Assembly: GCA_039619475.1 (NCBI GenBank)
Contig: CM077115.1
Location: 35,972,083-36,036,082, forward strand
Direction of reading: 5' to 3'
From: Icerya purchasi
Lineage: Eukaryota > Arthropoda > Insecta > Hemiptera > Monophlebidae
Length of the DNA: 64,000 bases
Both the position numbers and the translations under genes were made by a program. How positions within the stretch are numbered: the first letter of the stretch is position 1; every line of letters begins with the position of its first letter. Shown here one piece after another: positions 25,510 to 37,168 of this stretch. The notes below the pieces were generated by a model, which searched no databases, was not told the origin of the DNA, and saw only the letters and a program-made list of their open reading frames with translations.

Positions 25510-25922
25510 TGACTTATTTCGTTCCGGATCCGAAGCGCTGTCCCAGTGTTTTGATACCTAATCTGAATATTGGTTATACGAGAGAAATCATCTGGGAAAG
25601 TAAAGGTGGTTCCCAAATAGAAAGGAACTGCCCCTCCCCCTCCAGCATTCTCCTTAGATTTATAAGGCTTTGCACTATTATGAATAGCTTAAAAGGGTAT
25701 AGGACCTACTTTACTTTACTTATATTCAAAAAAAAGGCAAAAAAAAAAAACAAAAAAGAAAAAGAAGAAAACTATAATATTTTAAATAAATTATATTATC
25801 TCGTTCCGGATCCAAGTCGCTTTTCCAGTCGTATATACTTAATCTGAAATTGAATATTGACGTTATATCAGAGAAGTCATCTCGGTAAAAGTAAATGCGT
25901 ATCCCATGAGAAAGGAACTGCT
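25510..25922. repeat. Diverged direct repeat, two copies about 285 bp apart
   Basis: tcgttccggatccgaagcgc, then cctaatctgaatattgg, gagagaaatcatct and agaaaggaactgc at 25516-25630, reappears as tcgttccggatccaagtcgc, cttaatctgaaattga, agagaagtcatct and agaaaggaactgc at 25799-25922. The copies are collinear and separated by a poly-A tract, so a dispersed repeat or old duplication is likely. Confidence 0.7.
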
Positions 25923-26289
25923 GATTAATTTGTTTTGTTTTTGTTTAATTTTTATTTGTTTTTATTTAATTTTTTTCGTCTTTACTTCATTTTTATTTTT
26001 TTTTATTTAACTTTTTTTTGTTTTTATTTAATTTTAGCGGCGTAGGTATTCTAAAAAATTTTAAATTTTGCGTTTGACCGCCATAATTTTGTTCGCCCAA
26101 CATTCAGAGAAAGATCATCAATTTTCGATTTTACGTGCGGTCGCCTAATTTTTGTTCGATTAATATTTCGCGCTTCCTCGAAGCTGTTGTAATTTCATTT
26201 TGATAATTTCTAAAAAAGAAAAAAAAAAAAAAAAGAAATAGCGTAGGACGTCATGACAAAATGTAGGCGACTAGAAATTTAAGAAAAAT

Positions 26290-26662
26290 TTCTGAATTTT
26301 TGCCGAAGTTCTAGAGTTCTGAATTTGTGCCGAAGTTCTAGAGTTCTGAATTTTTGCCGAAGTTCTAGAATTCTGAATTTTTGCCGAAGTTCTAGAGTTC
26401 TGAATTTTTGCCGAAGTTCTAGAGTTCTGAATTTTTGCCGAAGTTCTAGAGTTCTGAATTTTTGCCGAAGTTCTAGAGTTCTGAATTTTTGCCGAAGTTC
26501 TAGAGTTCTGAATTTTTGCCGAAGTTCTAGAGTTCTGAATTTTTGCCGAAGTTCTAGAGTTCTGAATTTTTGCCGAAGTTCTAGAGTTCTGAATTTTTGC
26601 CGAAGTTCTAGAGTTCTGAATTTTTGCCGAAGTTCTAGAGTTCTGAATTTTTGCCGAAGTTC
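26290..26662. repeat. 27-bp minisatellite, about 14 copies
   Basis: The unit ttctgaatttttgccgaag plus ttctagag repeats head to tail with almost no divergence. I see one T-to-G change in the first units and one G-to-A change in the third. Because 27 is divisible by three, the array is open in one frame on each strand (TSAKIQNSR repeats on -, CRSSRVLNF on +). The long ORFs here are by-products of the repeat and not evidence of a gene. Confidence 0.96.
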
Positions 26663-28048
26663 TGAGTAAAAATACGAAATTGTACAATGAAAAAAAGGTG
26701 CGCATCATGCATAACCGCTAGACCAGACTCATTTCGGTTCTGCATGTACTTTGCAGTTTTCGTGACGCTTTGGCACGTGTTCAGATGTAAATATTTTACG
26801 AATGTAAAATTTGCTCACGACTTTTCTCAATCTTCAGAACGTGGAAAAGAGGTCGTGTGCTCTTTACACGGATTTTTTTCCCCTTTTCCTACGGTAACTT
26901 CTGTAATAACACTGCGCTAACGTCTGCGCGCACCATATAGAGCATTTTTCTCGGCGCACTCAAGTTGCCAGCTCTATATAAGTTCCCGGTTTTTCTGGCA
27001 AATATCGAATAACGGGAACAATAATTAAGCGTTCGCCCGGTTAATCTGGAAAGGCCACGTGCGTAGGCGGCTGCGCGTGTTTGACCTTTACACCTTAACA
27101 TTTGTATTAGCTTTTCCCGAGCAGAGGCGCACGAGGAATAATTAAAAATAGTTTAAGTTCAATGGGAGCACTGTCGTTTCGGCGACGCCGCACCGTTAAT
27201 TTAAATCGAGCAGTATCCGTCGGCAAGAAGTCCGCCGATTAAACGCTTGAAGAGATTGCAATTTATCCGGTAAAATTTCACGATCATTTCATTGCGCACT
27301 ACCCTGAGAGTCATCGTGTCGAACAGCTTTCATTAAAATTACAAGCGTGTGGTTGTTGTTTATCGAGATCGGGCGTCTATATAGATTCACCGTGTGTCTA
27401 ATACGTGTGTATAGAGCTCACCCTCCGAGTAAGCCGGATTCGTGAGATGTGTCTACAACCGTGCGAAAAGCCCCCAAACGAGTGTGAATCTTGGTACACA
27501 AAATTCATCAGATTGTAATACTCACAATCAGTTTTGGTTAAGCACCATCGATGAATATCAATTCGTTAAAGGTAGATTCTTGATTCACTGCCATCTTAAT
27601 TAATTTTCGCATTAGAACATCGGCGCGCATTGGGTTCCTGCGCAACAGGCATCATCTTTGAATGAATTTTTACAAAATCGGTGTGTACTCTTGCCTATGT
27701 GCAACGGCGGCGCCTACATATTGCCGAAGAAACGCTATTTAAAAATTGAAAGATGAATAATAATTACTAAATTTTCGACGGCGCTGCTGAAGTAGGTATC
27801 TCAGGTGTGTTGCATTTTTGATGGTTTGTCCGGTATCGTCCTGAGTAGCGCAGAACGCAACGCCCTTTGCTCGGTTACGTCGAATGCGGTCTGTAATATG
27901 AACCAACGAACGGGAAGTGAATGGAATTGAAAATCGCTTAAATTTTCCGAGAAAAAAAAATAAAGGCTCGCGTGCGTGCGTGACATGGAGGGGGAGTCGG
28001 GGGAATTTCCAGCTAATCCAGAAATAGCGGTGGTCTTTTTCGGGGGGC

Positions 28049-28070
28049 GGGGGGGGGGGGGGGGGGGGGG
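28049..28070. repeat. Poly-G run of about 22
   Basis: A homopolymer of G, preceded by gggggg and a C. Similar long G/C runs recur at 463-474, 25491-25501, 30119-30131, 36108-36126, 45911-45922, 56368-56383, 58073-58082 and 62991-63002. Confidence 0.95.
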
Positions 28071-28099
28071 AATTCGTTTTGCACAATGAACGATTTCAG

Positions 28100-29290
28100 A
28101 AATGCTTGTTATTCGGACGAGTACTCGACGTCGTCGACGGTGGCTCTCTGCTCATATCTGCCGCACGCAGATAAAGCCAGCGGCAGCGGCAGCAGTTAGG
28201 TGCAATCGAGATATATAAATAAAATGGGTGTGGATTAGTTTATCGATCCGGTTGCCATTTACCGCGCCCGGCCGCGTCTCCGGGCCATATCCATCTGCGT
28301 TCAGCCGGGCCAAATTCTCTGTTCGTCGTAAGAGCCTGCGCCCGGCCTCGTTCAACTTGGTCGTTTTGTCTTTGCGCGCGCGCGCGCACGCACCTATGCA
28401 CGCTCCGGTATTTGTTATATCGTCGTCCTCGCGTCCTCGTTCGCGTCGATTTTTCCCCGATTTTTCTTCCTTTTTTCTAGCCTCTCTGCTGTTTCGGCGG
28501 CGGCGGCGGCGGCGATGTTTCGCCCCGACATCGAGGGTTGAGTGCGCGATTTCTGAATGAATAAGACCGGCGCGGGCTCTTTCAGCCCCCGGCCGATCTT
28601 CCCATTTTTACTCTGCTCGACGGTGGCCGTTTTTGCACGGCGGCGACAAGCGCGCCGAGGTCCGCATCCGTATGATAATCTGTACGTCGTCGTCGGGCCG
28701 CTCTGCAACTTTATTTATCATCATCGACTGCGTCTGCCGCTGGTCGTTGTCGCGACGTTCCTCGACGCTCAGCGCCCCGTTATATTCTGTAGCCGCAGCC
28801 AGCCTGCGCTCGCACCTCCTCGACAGCTCCAGCGCGCCGAGGCGGCTTGTTTGTTTCGCGTAGCAACCGGCCCTGCGCGCGCCAACAACAACACAAGATA
28901 CGTTTCCGTCTCTGGCCTGCAATCGGAATCGGAAGCGACCGGAGCGACCCGGCCTCCTAGACAGACTCTGCTAATGTGTCTACAAAATCGCTCGACCAGA
29001 CTACTTTCTACGTGTTCTGCTGCCTCACCCGCTCCACACGGTCGTCCGCCCGCCCGCCTATATTTATTAACGTCATTGCCATGCTCCAACAGCGTAATCC
29101 GCTATTTTCTCTCTCTCACTCTCCCTTACACCGCTCGCCGTCTTCTCTCGTACACTAGTAGTCTCCATTTTTCATATCATTCCGCGCTCGCGCACCCGAA
29201 AACCTCAAATTATTTATCGCGCCACCTTCATTACAACTATATGTAGCTAGCGCCGTTCTTCATTGCTCGCCCCTTGCCGCACCTGTTATT
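28100..29290. promoter_or_regulatory. CpG-rich patch about 2 kb before the coiled-coil exons
   Basis: It is GC-rich, with (cg)n at 28376-28388 and (ggc)n at 28497-28514. It holds the longest ORF in the window (229 codons, +, 28557-29246), but antisense frames are also open and the product has no domain or family resemblance. Its closeness to the first supported exon at 31251 makes it the best candidate for a promoter or 5' exon of that gene. Confidence 0.3.
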
Positions 29291-29392
29291 GAACACCGGC
29301 AGCAACAAGCTGGCCCCCGCCTAATTAATATATTTCACCGTTAAACGCGTACTTTTTACAGGACGCTTTTTCAACAAATACTACACACGTAC

Positions 29393-29430
<38 letters not shown>

Positions 29431-31250
29431 ATACAGCCGCCTGCAAACCGGAAGAGTTTTTAAAAGTGTGGCCGAGTCTGAATAAATGGCTCCGAGTTGG
29501 TAAGCTAGTAAGGGCGAATGTCCTCTGTCTCTTTAATTCTTCCGGCATCGTCGCAATTCAGCGGGGGACGCTTGCCGAATTTAAATCTAGGCAAGGGCGG
29601 TGGAAAAGCGCTTTTCGTAATGTGTGCACTTAAGAAGACTCTTTAAAATGGCCATCTGCGACGAATGCTAACGCCGTTTTTCAGCTGATTTAGTTTTACT
29701 TCTGTAATTGATATTCCGAATTACGGCTAGAGTACAAAACAACACATGAATGAAAAAAAAACACCTACAACTGGTCTCCGGTAGCTTACTCGTTAACTCT
29801 ACCAGGCTAACGCGCTGTGCTTACATTAATTTTCTTTTGTCAGTAGCTCATTTTTTTTTTTTCGTTTTTGTTTTTTTTTTATTTTATACATATATTAAAA
29901 ACATAGTATCGTTTTTAAAAAAAACGGCCATGTTCGCGGACAGAGGCTGCACAAAGTTCGGCAAACTGAAACGCCATGTCTCTCCCGTTTTGTTAGAGAG
30001 CGACGCTTCAGATAAATTAACAGCGTTGTTGCAGGCGGTCGTGTCTAACGGATCTGAAGATTCGGGAACAGCATCGTTGTTTTCTGCAGCAAACACGCCA
30101 GTCTGTAGACAGAAAGTTCCCCCCCCCCCCCGGTTAAATTTCTTTCGTCAATACATATTTCGTTTCCGTACAATATAAAAGGGGAATTTTCATTTTCTAA
30201 CCCTTTCAGTAGAAACGTGTTTCTAAAGAGACACATTTTTTTCAGTGCATATAAATTTACAATGATAGTTAATTTTACCTAGAAGAAGTATCGCGCGCTA
30301 TCGATATTAAAATGAAAAATAATTATTTGTATCAATTTTAAAAGTTGTCAAGTTTTCGTTAGTTGTTTTAGGTGTGAAAATTTCATGTATAAGCAGTTTT
30401 TTACTTGTCCATTAAATAGAGACTAATACTTGTCTTAAATGAAATAATTTCCAGCACTTGTAATTATTATGAATTAAATAGTTTTTTTGGTAGAGAATTT
30501 TCGAAAAGAGTGTGCATCTAGTGAGACACAATGCCGCCTCCTGATAGTTGTTGTTTTCCCTATATGCGTATGTGTTTATTTTAGACGAATTCGCGTATTA
30601 CTACGGATGACGTTGCAGTGGGGTTGGCAATTCTCAATGTAAATATGAAAAGTGTAATTTTCGCAAGCTCCTCGTGGTGTATTTTGTTTAAAATGTAAAG
30701 TACGTTTATGTTTAATGAAAAATAGAAACCATTTGTTATTGTATCACGAGGAATAGGCTTCTTTTTAGTTGTATTTTTGCTGTAGCTGTTTATGTATACT
30801 TCCTAATTATATAGAATATACTTTCTTTTTTTTTTTTTTTTTTCTGAAATAAATTTCTTTATTGATTTTATATGTAATGTTGCATTATGCGTAGAAAGTT
30901 AACAAATGATTAATAATTATATTTCGTATAAGTATATAAAAAAGCAGAGTTATTCTATGAAGTGTTTATGTTTCTTAAGAGACACATTTTGTATTTCCGT
31001 TCCGAATGGTCCTAGGACACTGGGGTTAAGCTTCTTTTTTCTTTTGAACTAAATGATCATCATTAGGCAGCATACCGAATTTCGAATTTTTCTGAATAAA
31101 AATTCATCGACTTCCACTGATTTAGCCGTTTTTAGTATTATAAGAAAAGGAAAAAAAAAAAAAAACAAATAAAAACGCGACTAAATTTCATTCAATAAAA
31201 CTTTTAACAATTTTATCGAAATTAATGACAACACTCATTTGTTATTTCAG
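29291..31250. other. Non-coding upstream of first supported exon
   Basis: A TA/TG microsatellite lies at 29395-29432, and a coding-like short ORF begins at 29930 and ends in a C13 run (see findings). The rest is AT-rich with poly-T at 30829-30843. Probably an intron or 5' flank of the coiled-coil gene. Confidence 0.5.
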
Positions 31251-31651
31251 ACAGCAGATCATCACCACAAAAACAGCAACAACCTTGGCAGCAATAATAA
31301 CAATAACAATAACAATTCGAGTAATAATAACAACAATAACCATCTGAAGACAAATCTGACGTCGCCGGGGGCCGATGAAGTGGCGAATGCCGTCGACGAA
31401 GAAGAAAAGTATTTGGCGAAGAAAAAGGCGAAGATGATGCTGGAGGAAAATGACTCGTTGGTGAGCGCGCCAAGCGAGCCTGCCGCCGCCGCCGCCGCCG
31501 GTTATTACGGCAGTTTCCACAGCTATTACAACTTGTGCGAGTCCTGGGTTCGAACTGCCGCAGCTGGATATCACGCTCCTTGGCCTCCGTACCCGATATC
31601 GCCATACTCGAAGGACTCGAAATCGCAAGGCGGCTACTACTTTGCCGATGG
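31251..31651 (+). CDS. Coiled-coil gene, first visible exon (Asn-rich, poly-Ala, aromatic segment)
   Basis: The exon follows a clean acceptor (ttgttatttcag) and ends at the donor GG|GTAAGA. It encodes 133 codons plus two bases, open throughout in phase 0. Composition in order: HHH, an Asn-rich run of about 25 residues, TSPGADEVANAVDEEEKYLA, a Lys-rich patch (KKKAKMM), AAAAAA, and an aromatic stretch rich in Tyr and Trp including YHAPWPPYPISPY. The AAC/AAT and GCC repeats are coding microsatellites of the kind common in insect transcription factors. The reverse strand is also open here (127 and 128 codons), but the forward frame alone has flanking splice sites and phase continuity with the next exons. 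No catalytic or DNA-binding domain is visible. The upstream partner exon was not identified. Confidence 0.82.
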
Positions 31652-33362
31652 GTAAGAGCTCTAGTAAACTTTTAAAAGTCTACATCATAATCATCCGCGG
31701 TACTTTCTCGTTTTTTTTCCCCTCGTATCCGACTTTGTGACAAAATTCAACCACTACGTTAAAGTCGTATCCGAATTTATGTACTTTATTTTGTAGGATC
31801 GTGTTTCGATTTCTTCTTTTTTCAAGTTCCTTCAGTTTCTTGCGCTTTCTGTATAATAATACTTGTTTTGAATACTGTCACTTCGAGAGGCTTGTATCAA
31901 AATTTACATATATGATCATTATCCGCGGTGCATTTTAAACAAGTGGACGATGTGAAATGTGAAAAACAAAAATTCTGTTCTTCATCGGTCTAAAATCCCT
32001 CCAATATGATACTCTCTAGATGATCTACCGCATTAAGATCTCGCAACTTTTTCGAAAATGTAAAAAGTACACAGAGAAAGCCTGTTCTCAGTAGTAGACC
32101 ATTTTACTTACCGAATGAAATTCAAACTATAACATACAAGCTTATATTTATAAAAAAAAGTACCCTCTCGCTTAGTTAACCGACAAAATATCTCCTACAT
32201 ATAACTAGGCTTTTACTGAAGCGCTTAATTTTTACCCGCTTTTATAATATCTCATAAAAATATCAAAAGCACTGCGATTGTGTTCCGTCGCAAATCCCAT
32301 CAAACGGAATATTAATCTCGATTTCCAGCTAAATTTACATGTCCGTTCAGATATTTTCTTTCTTTCTTCGTCATGTCCGCTCGGCGGATGTCATCGATCA
32401 AATTCTTATATCGGTCTCGTTTCAGATATTCACTTTAAAACTGTAACGAAATTAATATATGTATAAAAAACAAAAATTTAAAAAAGAAACCTCTTATGTT
32501 AATTTTTTTGGTTGTATTTCGTTATCAAAACCGTGTAGACATTCAAGACACAAAATGTAGAAAGAAAAAAAGTGAAAACAAAATAACTCATTAACAGTTG
32601 GCAATAAATACGGGTGTCGTTTCTAAAAACCAGAGATACGCTAAAACAGTTTTTTTTTTGAATTTTACGTACGTTTTACATAACACGCGAGCTTGCTTGC
32701 TTGGTAGTTAAAATCTTCAGTTTCCGCTCGCGATGCTATCTACAGGAATGTATGTGTAAACGATTAATTTTTCAGTCTGACGATAGAATGCGTTATCGTC
32801 AGCTGAGAAAAAAAAAATCTGCGTACTCGTCTTATTATTATTATTATTATTATTATTATTCGTCCACTTTAATAAAATCGTTTAATTACTTAAAAACTGA
32901 TAAGAATTAAATAAAAGTAAAAATAAAACCAAAATCGCCCGTAACTGATTTGTTTACGTACTAATAAATAAGGCTGTTACCTATTTCATTATTCTACGCG
33001 AGCTTTTTGATGAAAAATTAAACGGTTACCCTGCGATTTTTTATTGTTGTGTCTATACATTTTGTATAAAAGTTATTTGCGTTGTTTTTATTTTTTTTTG
33101 TCTACAGCGGAATTAGAGTCGTTTTAAAAAATTAGTAGGTATTTTTTGCAAATAATTCGGAGATTAGATACTTTTTGTTTTTGTTTTTTTTTTTTTTTTT
33201 TTTTTTTGTAAAAGGTTTAATCCTCTGTTTTCCTATTCGTAAGAAGGGGGAATTTTTTAAAGACGGTGCCGTTTTTTTTTTATTTAAGTACCTATTTACT
33301 CTGTATTATGTTAAACAGCTGTGTAGTATATATTATGTTTTGTTTTTCTCCCTGAAATTTAG

Positions 33363-33522
33363 TGTTCCGCCACCATTTCTAGCTCAAGGACCTCCGGTAT
33401 TGCTGCATCCTGAAAGAGTTGTGTCTATTTCTCAGTCGGAACAGTTCGAACGGAGTTATCAACCGAACGTTTCTCTAGCACCGTCGCAGTCAAAGTTAAC
33501 TTCAGAACCGTCTCATATTAGA
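33363..33522 (+). CDS. Coiled-coil gene, exon with Pro-rich segment
   Basis: The acceptor is a long T/C-rich tract ending in ag before TGTTCCGCC, and the donor is AGA|GTACGT. The first T completes the Gly codon begun by the preceding exon (GG|T), and the exon ends on a full codon. It encodes about 53 residues beginning VPPPFLAQGPPVLLHPERV, then Ser/Gln-rich sequence. The segment is disordered and proline-rich with no recognised domain. Confidence 0.78.
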
Positions 33523-33666
33523 GTACGTTTGCACTTTTTAAAATTATCGTTTTTCAGCTTCTTCGAAATAAAATGGTTATATTTTTAGTCGTAAATATTA
33601 AATAAAGTTTCGGCGTTGTTACTATTAAAATTGTAGAGAAGTAAATGTAGCGCGACAAACTTGCAG

Positions 33667-33810
33667 TTAGTAAATCTTTCTTCACCGTGTTTGGGAGATG
33701 CACTGGAAACGTCATCAGTATTGAGGAACACAGTGACCGATGCCTCTTGCTGTCGAAAATTATTTCACCGCGCGAACCGCGTTCTTCCGTGTATGACCGC
33801 CGCTCCTTAA
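33667..33810 (+). CDS. Possible alternative 3'-terminal exon of the coiled-coil gene
   Basis: An acceptor (gacaaacttgcag) is followed in phase 0 by 47 sense codons and a TAA. The preceding exon ends in phase 0 at 33522, so joining the two would give a truncated isoform lacking the coiled coil. The conceptual tail starts LVNLSSPCLGDALETSS and contains several Cys and Arg residues. It shows no known domain. It could equally be a chance ORF in the intron, and no clear poly(A) signal was pinned down nearby. Confidence 0.22.
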   Translation, partial: LVNLSSPCLGDALETSSVLRNTVTDASCCRKLFHRANRVLPCMTAAP

Positions 33811-34423
33811 TCAGTTCAATACGTGACACGAAAATTCAATCAATCCTGAATGTTGATCAATCGCGAGCTGTTTTAATAACCTCGCACAACTGAACAGCCG
33901 TTGTTCTATCGCGCTCCCTGTTTCATTTATCAAACGAGATATATTATATTCGTCGTCCCCTTTTTCTTTTTCTTTTCTTCTTTTCCGGAAAATTGGCCAT
34001 TTTTCCGCGTTTAATTTCACAGTTTTATCGTGTACTCGTGAAAAACTGTTCGAGACACCCTTTCTTAATATCGCGATCGTTTAAGCTGCCACGATGGAAA
34101 GTCGAAAAAAATAAGTAATTTCGGACGAGACGATACGATGTGCCGTGCAAAGCAGGAAATTAGAACGACTGAGGGAAATGACGTTTGCGATTAACTGCGA
34201 TCGTGCAATATTCTAACATCGGATGTTTTTTGTTTTTTTTTTTCAAAGAAACAAAGTTTGTAAAGATTACTGAAAAGCGGAGTAAGTCTCTTTCGCTGTC
34301 ACTAAAAAAATATCGCCTACATGTTTTTTACTGTCCCTTCGAATCATAGTGTAATTTTTATAGTTTTGTAAAACGATTTGTGCCCTAGATCTTATCTAAT
34401 TCGATACACGCGTATTTTAATAG

Positions 34424-34619
34424 GTAAAGAAAAGTGTCATTTGCATTAAAAATGAAGAAGGCATCAAGAGTCCTCACGAACCTTACTCATCGGAAAGTTT
34501 GGTCGATGTGGAAGAACACAGAACTTCATCACCAGTCTCGTCGCCAAATCAAAATTCTCAGTTAACCTATTCGGCGCCAACTTCGCCATCCACCGATCCA
34601 GTAATTCCCGATAACAATG
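34424..34619 (+). CDS. Coiled-coil gene, Ser/Pro-rich linker exon
   Basis: The acceptor is ttttaatag before GTAAAGAAA and the donor is AATG|GTAATG. It encodes 65 codons plus one base, phase 0 in and phase 1 out. The product starts VKKSVICIKNEEGIKSP and continues with acidic and Ser/Pro-rich sequence (SSPVSSPNQNSQ, APTSPSTDPV). IKNEEG resembles a SUMO consensus (hydrophobic-Lys-x-Glu), which would fit a nuclear regulator, but this is inference from sequence only. Several SP/TP dipeptides are potential proline-directed phosphosites. Confidence 0.8.
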
Positions 34620-36107
34620 GTAATGATTATATATATATATATGTATGTTTTTTTTTTGTTTTTGTTTCTGGACTGTAGTTTATGCGAACGATGTGAATAA
34701 ATTCACGGAAGACGTGAACAAACCGGTGTTATTAACATCGGAGATTAATACGTAAAAAATTTATGAAAAATTAAAGTTATTTTCAGTCCGATTTTCGGTT
34801 CGCCTTGTCTTTAAGTCGTCTTCTGTTGGAAGTTTTCCCTCATTTTGTCAAATATAGTTCAAATAATTCGCCGCAATAAATGGAACAGAGAAAAATTTCA
34901 AATTTAGTACGGACACACTAGCTTTGTAAGAAAATGTTATCAGAAAAGAAAAAAAAGAAAAGATATAAAAATCCTCTCTTTCCTTACATATCAACTAAGA
35001 CGAATAATGAGAGGGTTACGTAAAAAATCCTGTCTTTAAATCAGTCAGATGGTTTAATAGCTGAAACCAGAATTTATTATTATTATTATTTTTAAGTAAA
35101 CCTTAAATGTGAATAACCTTTTTATTTTGAAAAAATTTTACAATTCTCTCGCTACAAATATATTTTATATATTCATTCGTATTACAAACGAGAGAAGTCC
35201 CTTCCAAGTTATTAATGAAACATATGTCGAATTTAAGGAGTAGAAAAAAAAGTAACTTTTTATACACGCTTATACTTATCAGAAAAAAAGCAAAGTTTTA
35301 TTATTATTATATATTTTAAATACGTTATTTCTGCAAAAACATTTGCGGACTCTCGATGAAGATATATTGGCTAAGAATCGCTGCTTCATATAAAAATGAA
35401 TATACTTTTTTTGTATTTTTCTGTGTTTTGAGACAAGCAATTTTAATATTTTTTAAAATTTACGTTCATATGTGATTTTGTACAAGGACCCCCCGTGTGT
35501 ATTCGAACTTTTTCTATTTTTAAAGAATACTATACATACGTACACAACACTTTTATTGCATTAAGTGGAATTTGTTTTAAAGTACCGTTTACGCTATATG
35601 TTGAATTTTTTCGATTTTAAGATGTATAAAATGTATGTTTCTTTTAACCAGACTCTCGTGCAAGTCTCTTCATTAAGCAACGTAATATGCGCCTATATTA
35701 ATATATTTCATACGTATGTAGGATTTTAAAATCAATATCCAATGCAATGTAGATGTAACCTATTTGTTAATATTTACAAATATAAAATAAATTCCTTAAT
35801 AACAAACAATGGCCAAATGGTATTTAAAGCCGGGCCAAAAAAAGAAAATAAAAATAAAAAATTAGTCTTAAAAAGTAATTAACTTCAATAAATTGAAATA
35901 CCTCAATTTTTAAAAAAAAATGTTTTTGTGGCATAGCCCATCTAACAACACAGAGTAGTACACACTCGAATACAGTGCGTTTTTAATTCTATTTGAGTCA
36001 GCCAACTACCGTAGCATAGTCGGTTAGTTAATTGTGTTTCGTTTGATTTCCGCTGTCGCACATTTATACATAAAAATTTCATTTGCACTGGGTTAATGTT
36101 TGTAGTT

Positions 36108-36126
36108 CCCCCCCCCCCCCCCCCCC
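36108..36126. repeat. Poly-C run of 19 in an intron
   Basis: A C homopolymer is followed by an AAC/AAAC-rich tract, within the intron before the coiled-coil exon. Confidence 0.95.
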
Positions 36127-36923
36127 AAACAAAAAACAACAAAACAAAACAAACTATTTGAGTGTACTTTGTATTATTAGTTGATGATGGGTTGTGCCTG
36201 AAAATGATTCTTTAAATTCAGATATTTATTTTAATTTTAATTTATTACAGTAAATTACGAGTATTTTATATTTCTTTTTGTTTGTCATTAAGGAATTTAT
36301 TTTATATTTATAAATATTCACTTATTGCGATCTTTTTTGAAAACATTAAAGGTATAATCGTAAAATTTGCTAAAAAGAACATTGAAAAGGATTAGAATCC
36401 CACGTTTTTCACTTTTAAAAGAGTGGACTGAGCAGAGAAAACGACCAGCTTATAAGAGGCAAACTGTAAAGATAAAATTTGATCACTTAACAGTTCTTTT
36501 CGGCCTGTTTTATTAACTGTTAAATACGAATTTTCTGTTTTTATTATTTAAAACGGCGATATACTTTTATCGGGTCACATTTAATGTGTAACAGTCGTGC
36601 GCCGGAGTTAAATCTCAAAAACGAAAAGATAGTGCTTTTTTTTTTCTATTTTTAAATATCAATTTATAATAGCTAAATAGAGCGGCGTAATGATTTGGCA
36701 AAAATCGTTCCTTAAAACGTGTATAAAATTGCTTTGTTATTTCTTCTTAAAACGGAATTAGCATTAATGTGAATTTTTATTTTTTGTCGCACTGGCAACA
36801 GTTAGTAATGTGTTGCACACGTATAACATATTTTTTTACAATAGAAAAGTAGAAATGATGTCTCTTAATAATAATAAGGATAAGGATAAAAATAATTCGG
36901 TTATCTTCTCTGTTGCACGGCAG

Positions 36924-37168
36924 GAATTAATGGAGTGGTGGAACAAGTTGCCGCAGTCCTGGATGCTCTAAGCGACGCTGAAGACGCGGTTAGGCAGCGG
37001 GTGATCAATTTAGTGGAGAGGCTGACTACGCGAATAGACAAAAACGAGATAGAACGTCTTCGATTCCGCGAAGAAATAAGCGAACTTCGTAATCAGCTGG
37101 CCGAACTGCGTCAAGAAAATATGCAACTTTTCTATGATAATAATCAGCTGAGGCAGCAGTTAGATAAG
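36924..37168 (+). CDS. Coiled-coil gene, leucine-zipper-like exon
   Basis: The acceptor is tgttgcacggcag and the donor is AAG|GTGTGT. The two leading bases complete a Gly codon with the G of the previous exon, and the exon ends in phase 0 after 81 further codons. The product is almost entirely helical: EQVAAVLDALSDAEDAV, then VERLTTRIDKNEIERL, then a heptad-like run (EISELRNQLAELRQENMQLF and NNQLRQQLDK) with Leu or Ile at a/d positions over about five heptads. This is the best conserved-looking part of the protein and probably mediates dimerisation. There is no basic DNA-contact region directly before the zipper, so it is not a classical bZIP. The register does not match the TSC22 box. Confidence 0.88.

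Larger units (their letters stand above)
22671..28048. other. Non-coding with repeats
   Basis: Contains the AAT microsatellite, the nested inverted repeat, the diverged direct repeat and the 27-bp minisatellite. No gene supported. Confidence 0.55.

Noticed and set aside
26271..26708. Repeat proteins of TSAKIQNSR or CRSSRVLNF type
   Set aside because: They arise only because the 27-bp minisatellite unit is a multiple of three without stops. There is no gene context.
28557..29246. 229-codon + strand ORF, the longest in the window
   Set aside because: It lies in CpG-rich DNA where antisense frames are equally open. The product has no domain, low-complexity composition and no splice continuity.
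31222..31628. Antisense ORFs of 127 and 128 codons opposite the Asn-rich exon
   Set aside because: Shadow frames. Only the + frame has splice sites and phase continuity.
36924..37168. TSC22 box
   Set aside because: The leucine-zipper length and gene architecture suggested TSC22/bunched, but the TSC-box signature (MDLVKSHLM..VREEVEVLK) is absent.
36924..37168. Classical bZIP domain
   Set aside because: No basic region with the N-x7-R/K pattern precedes the heptads.
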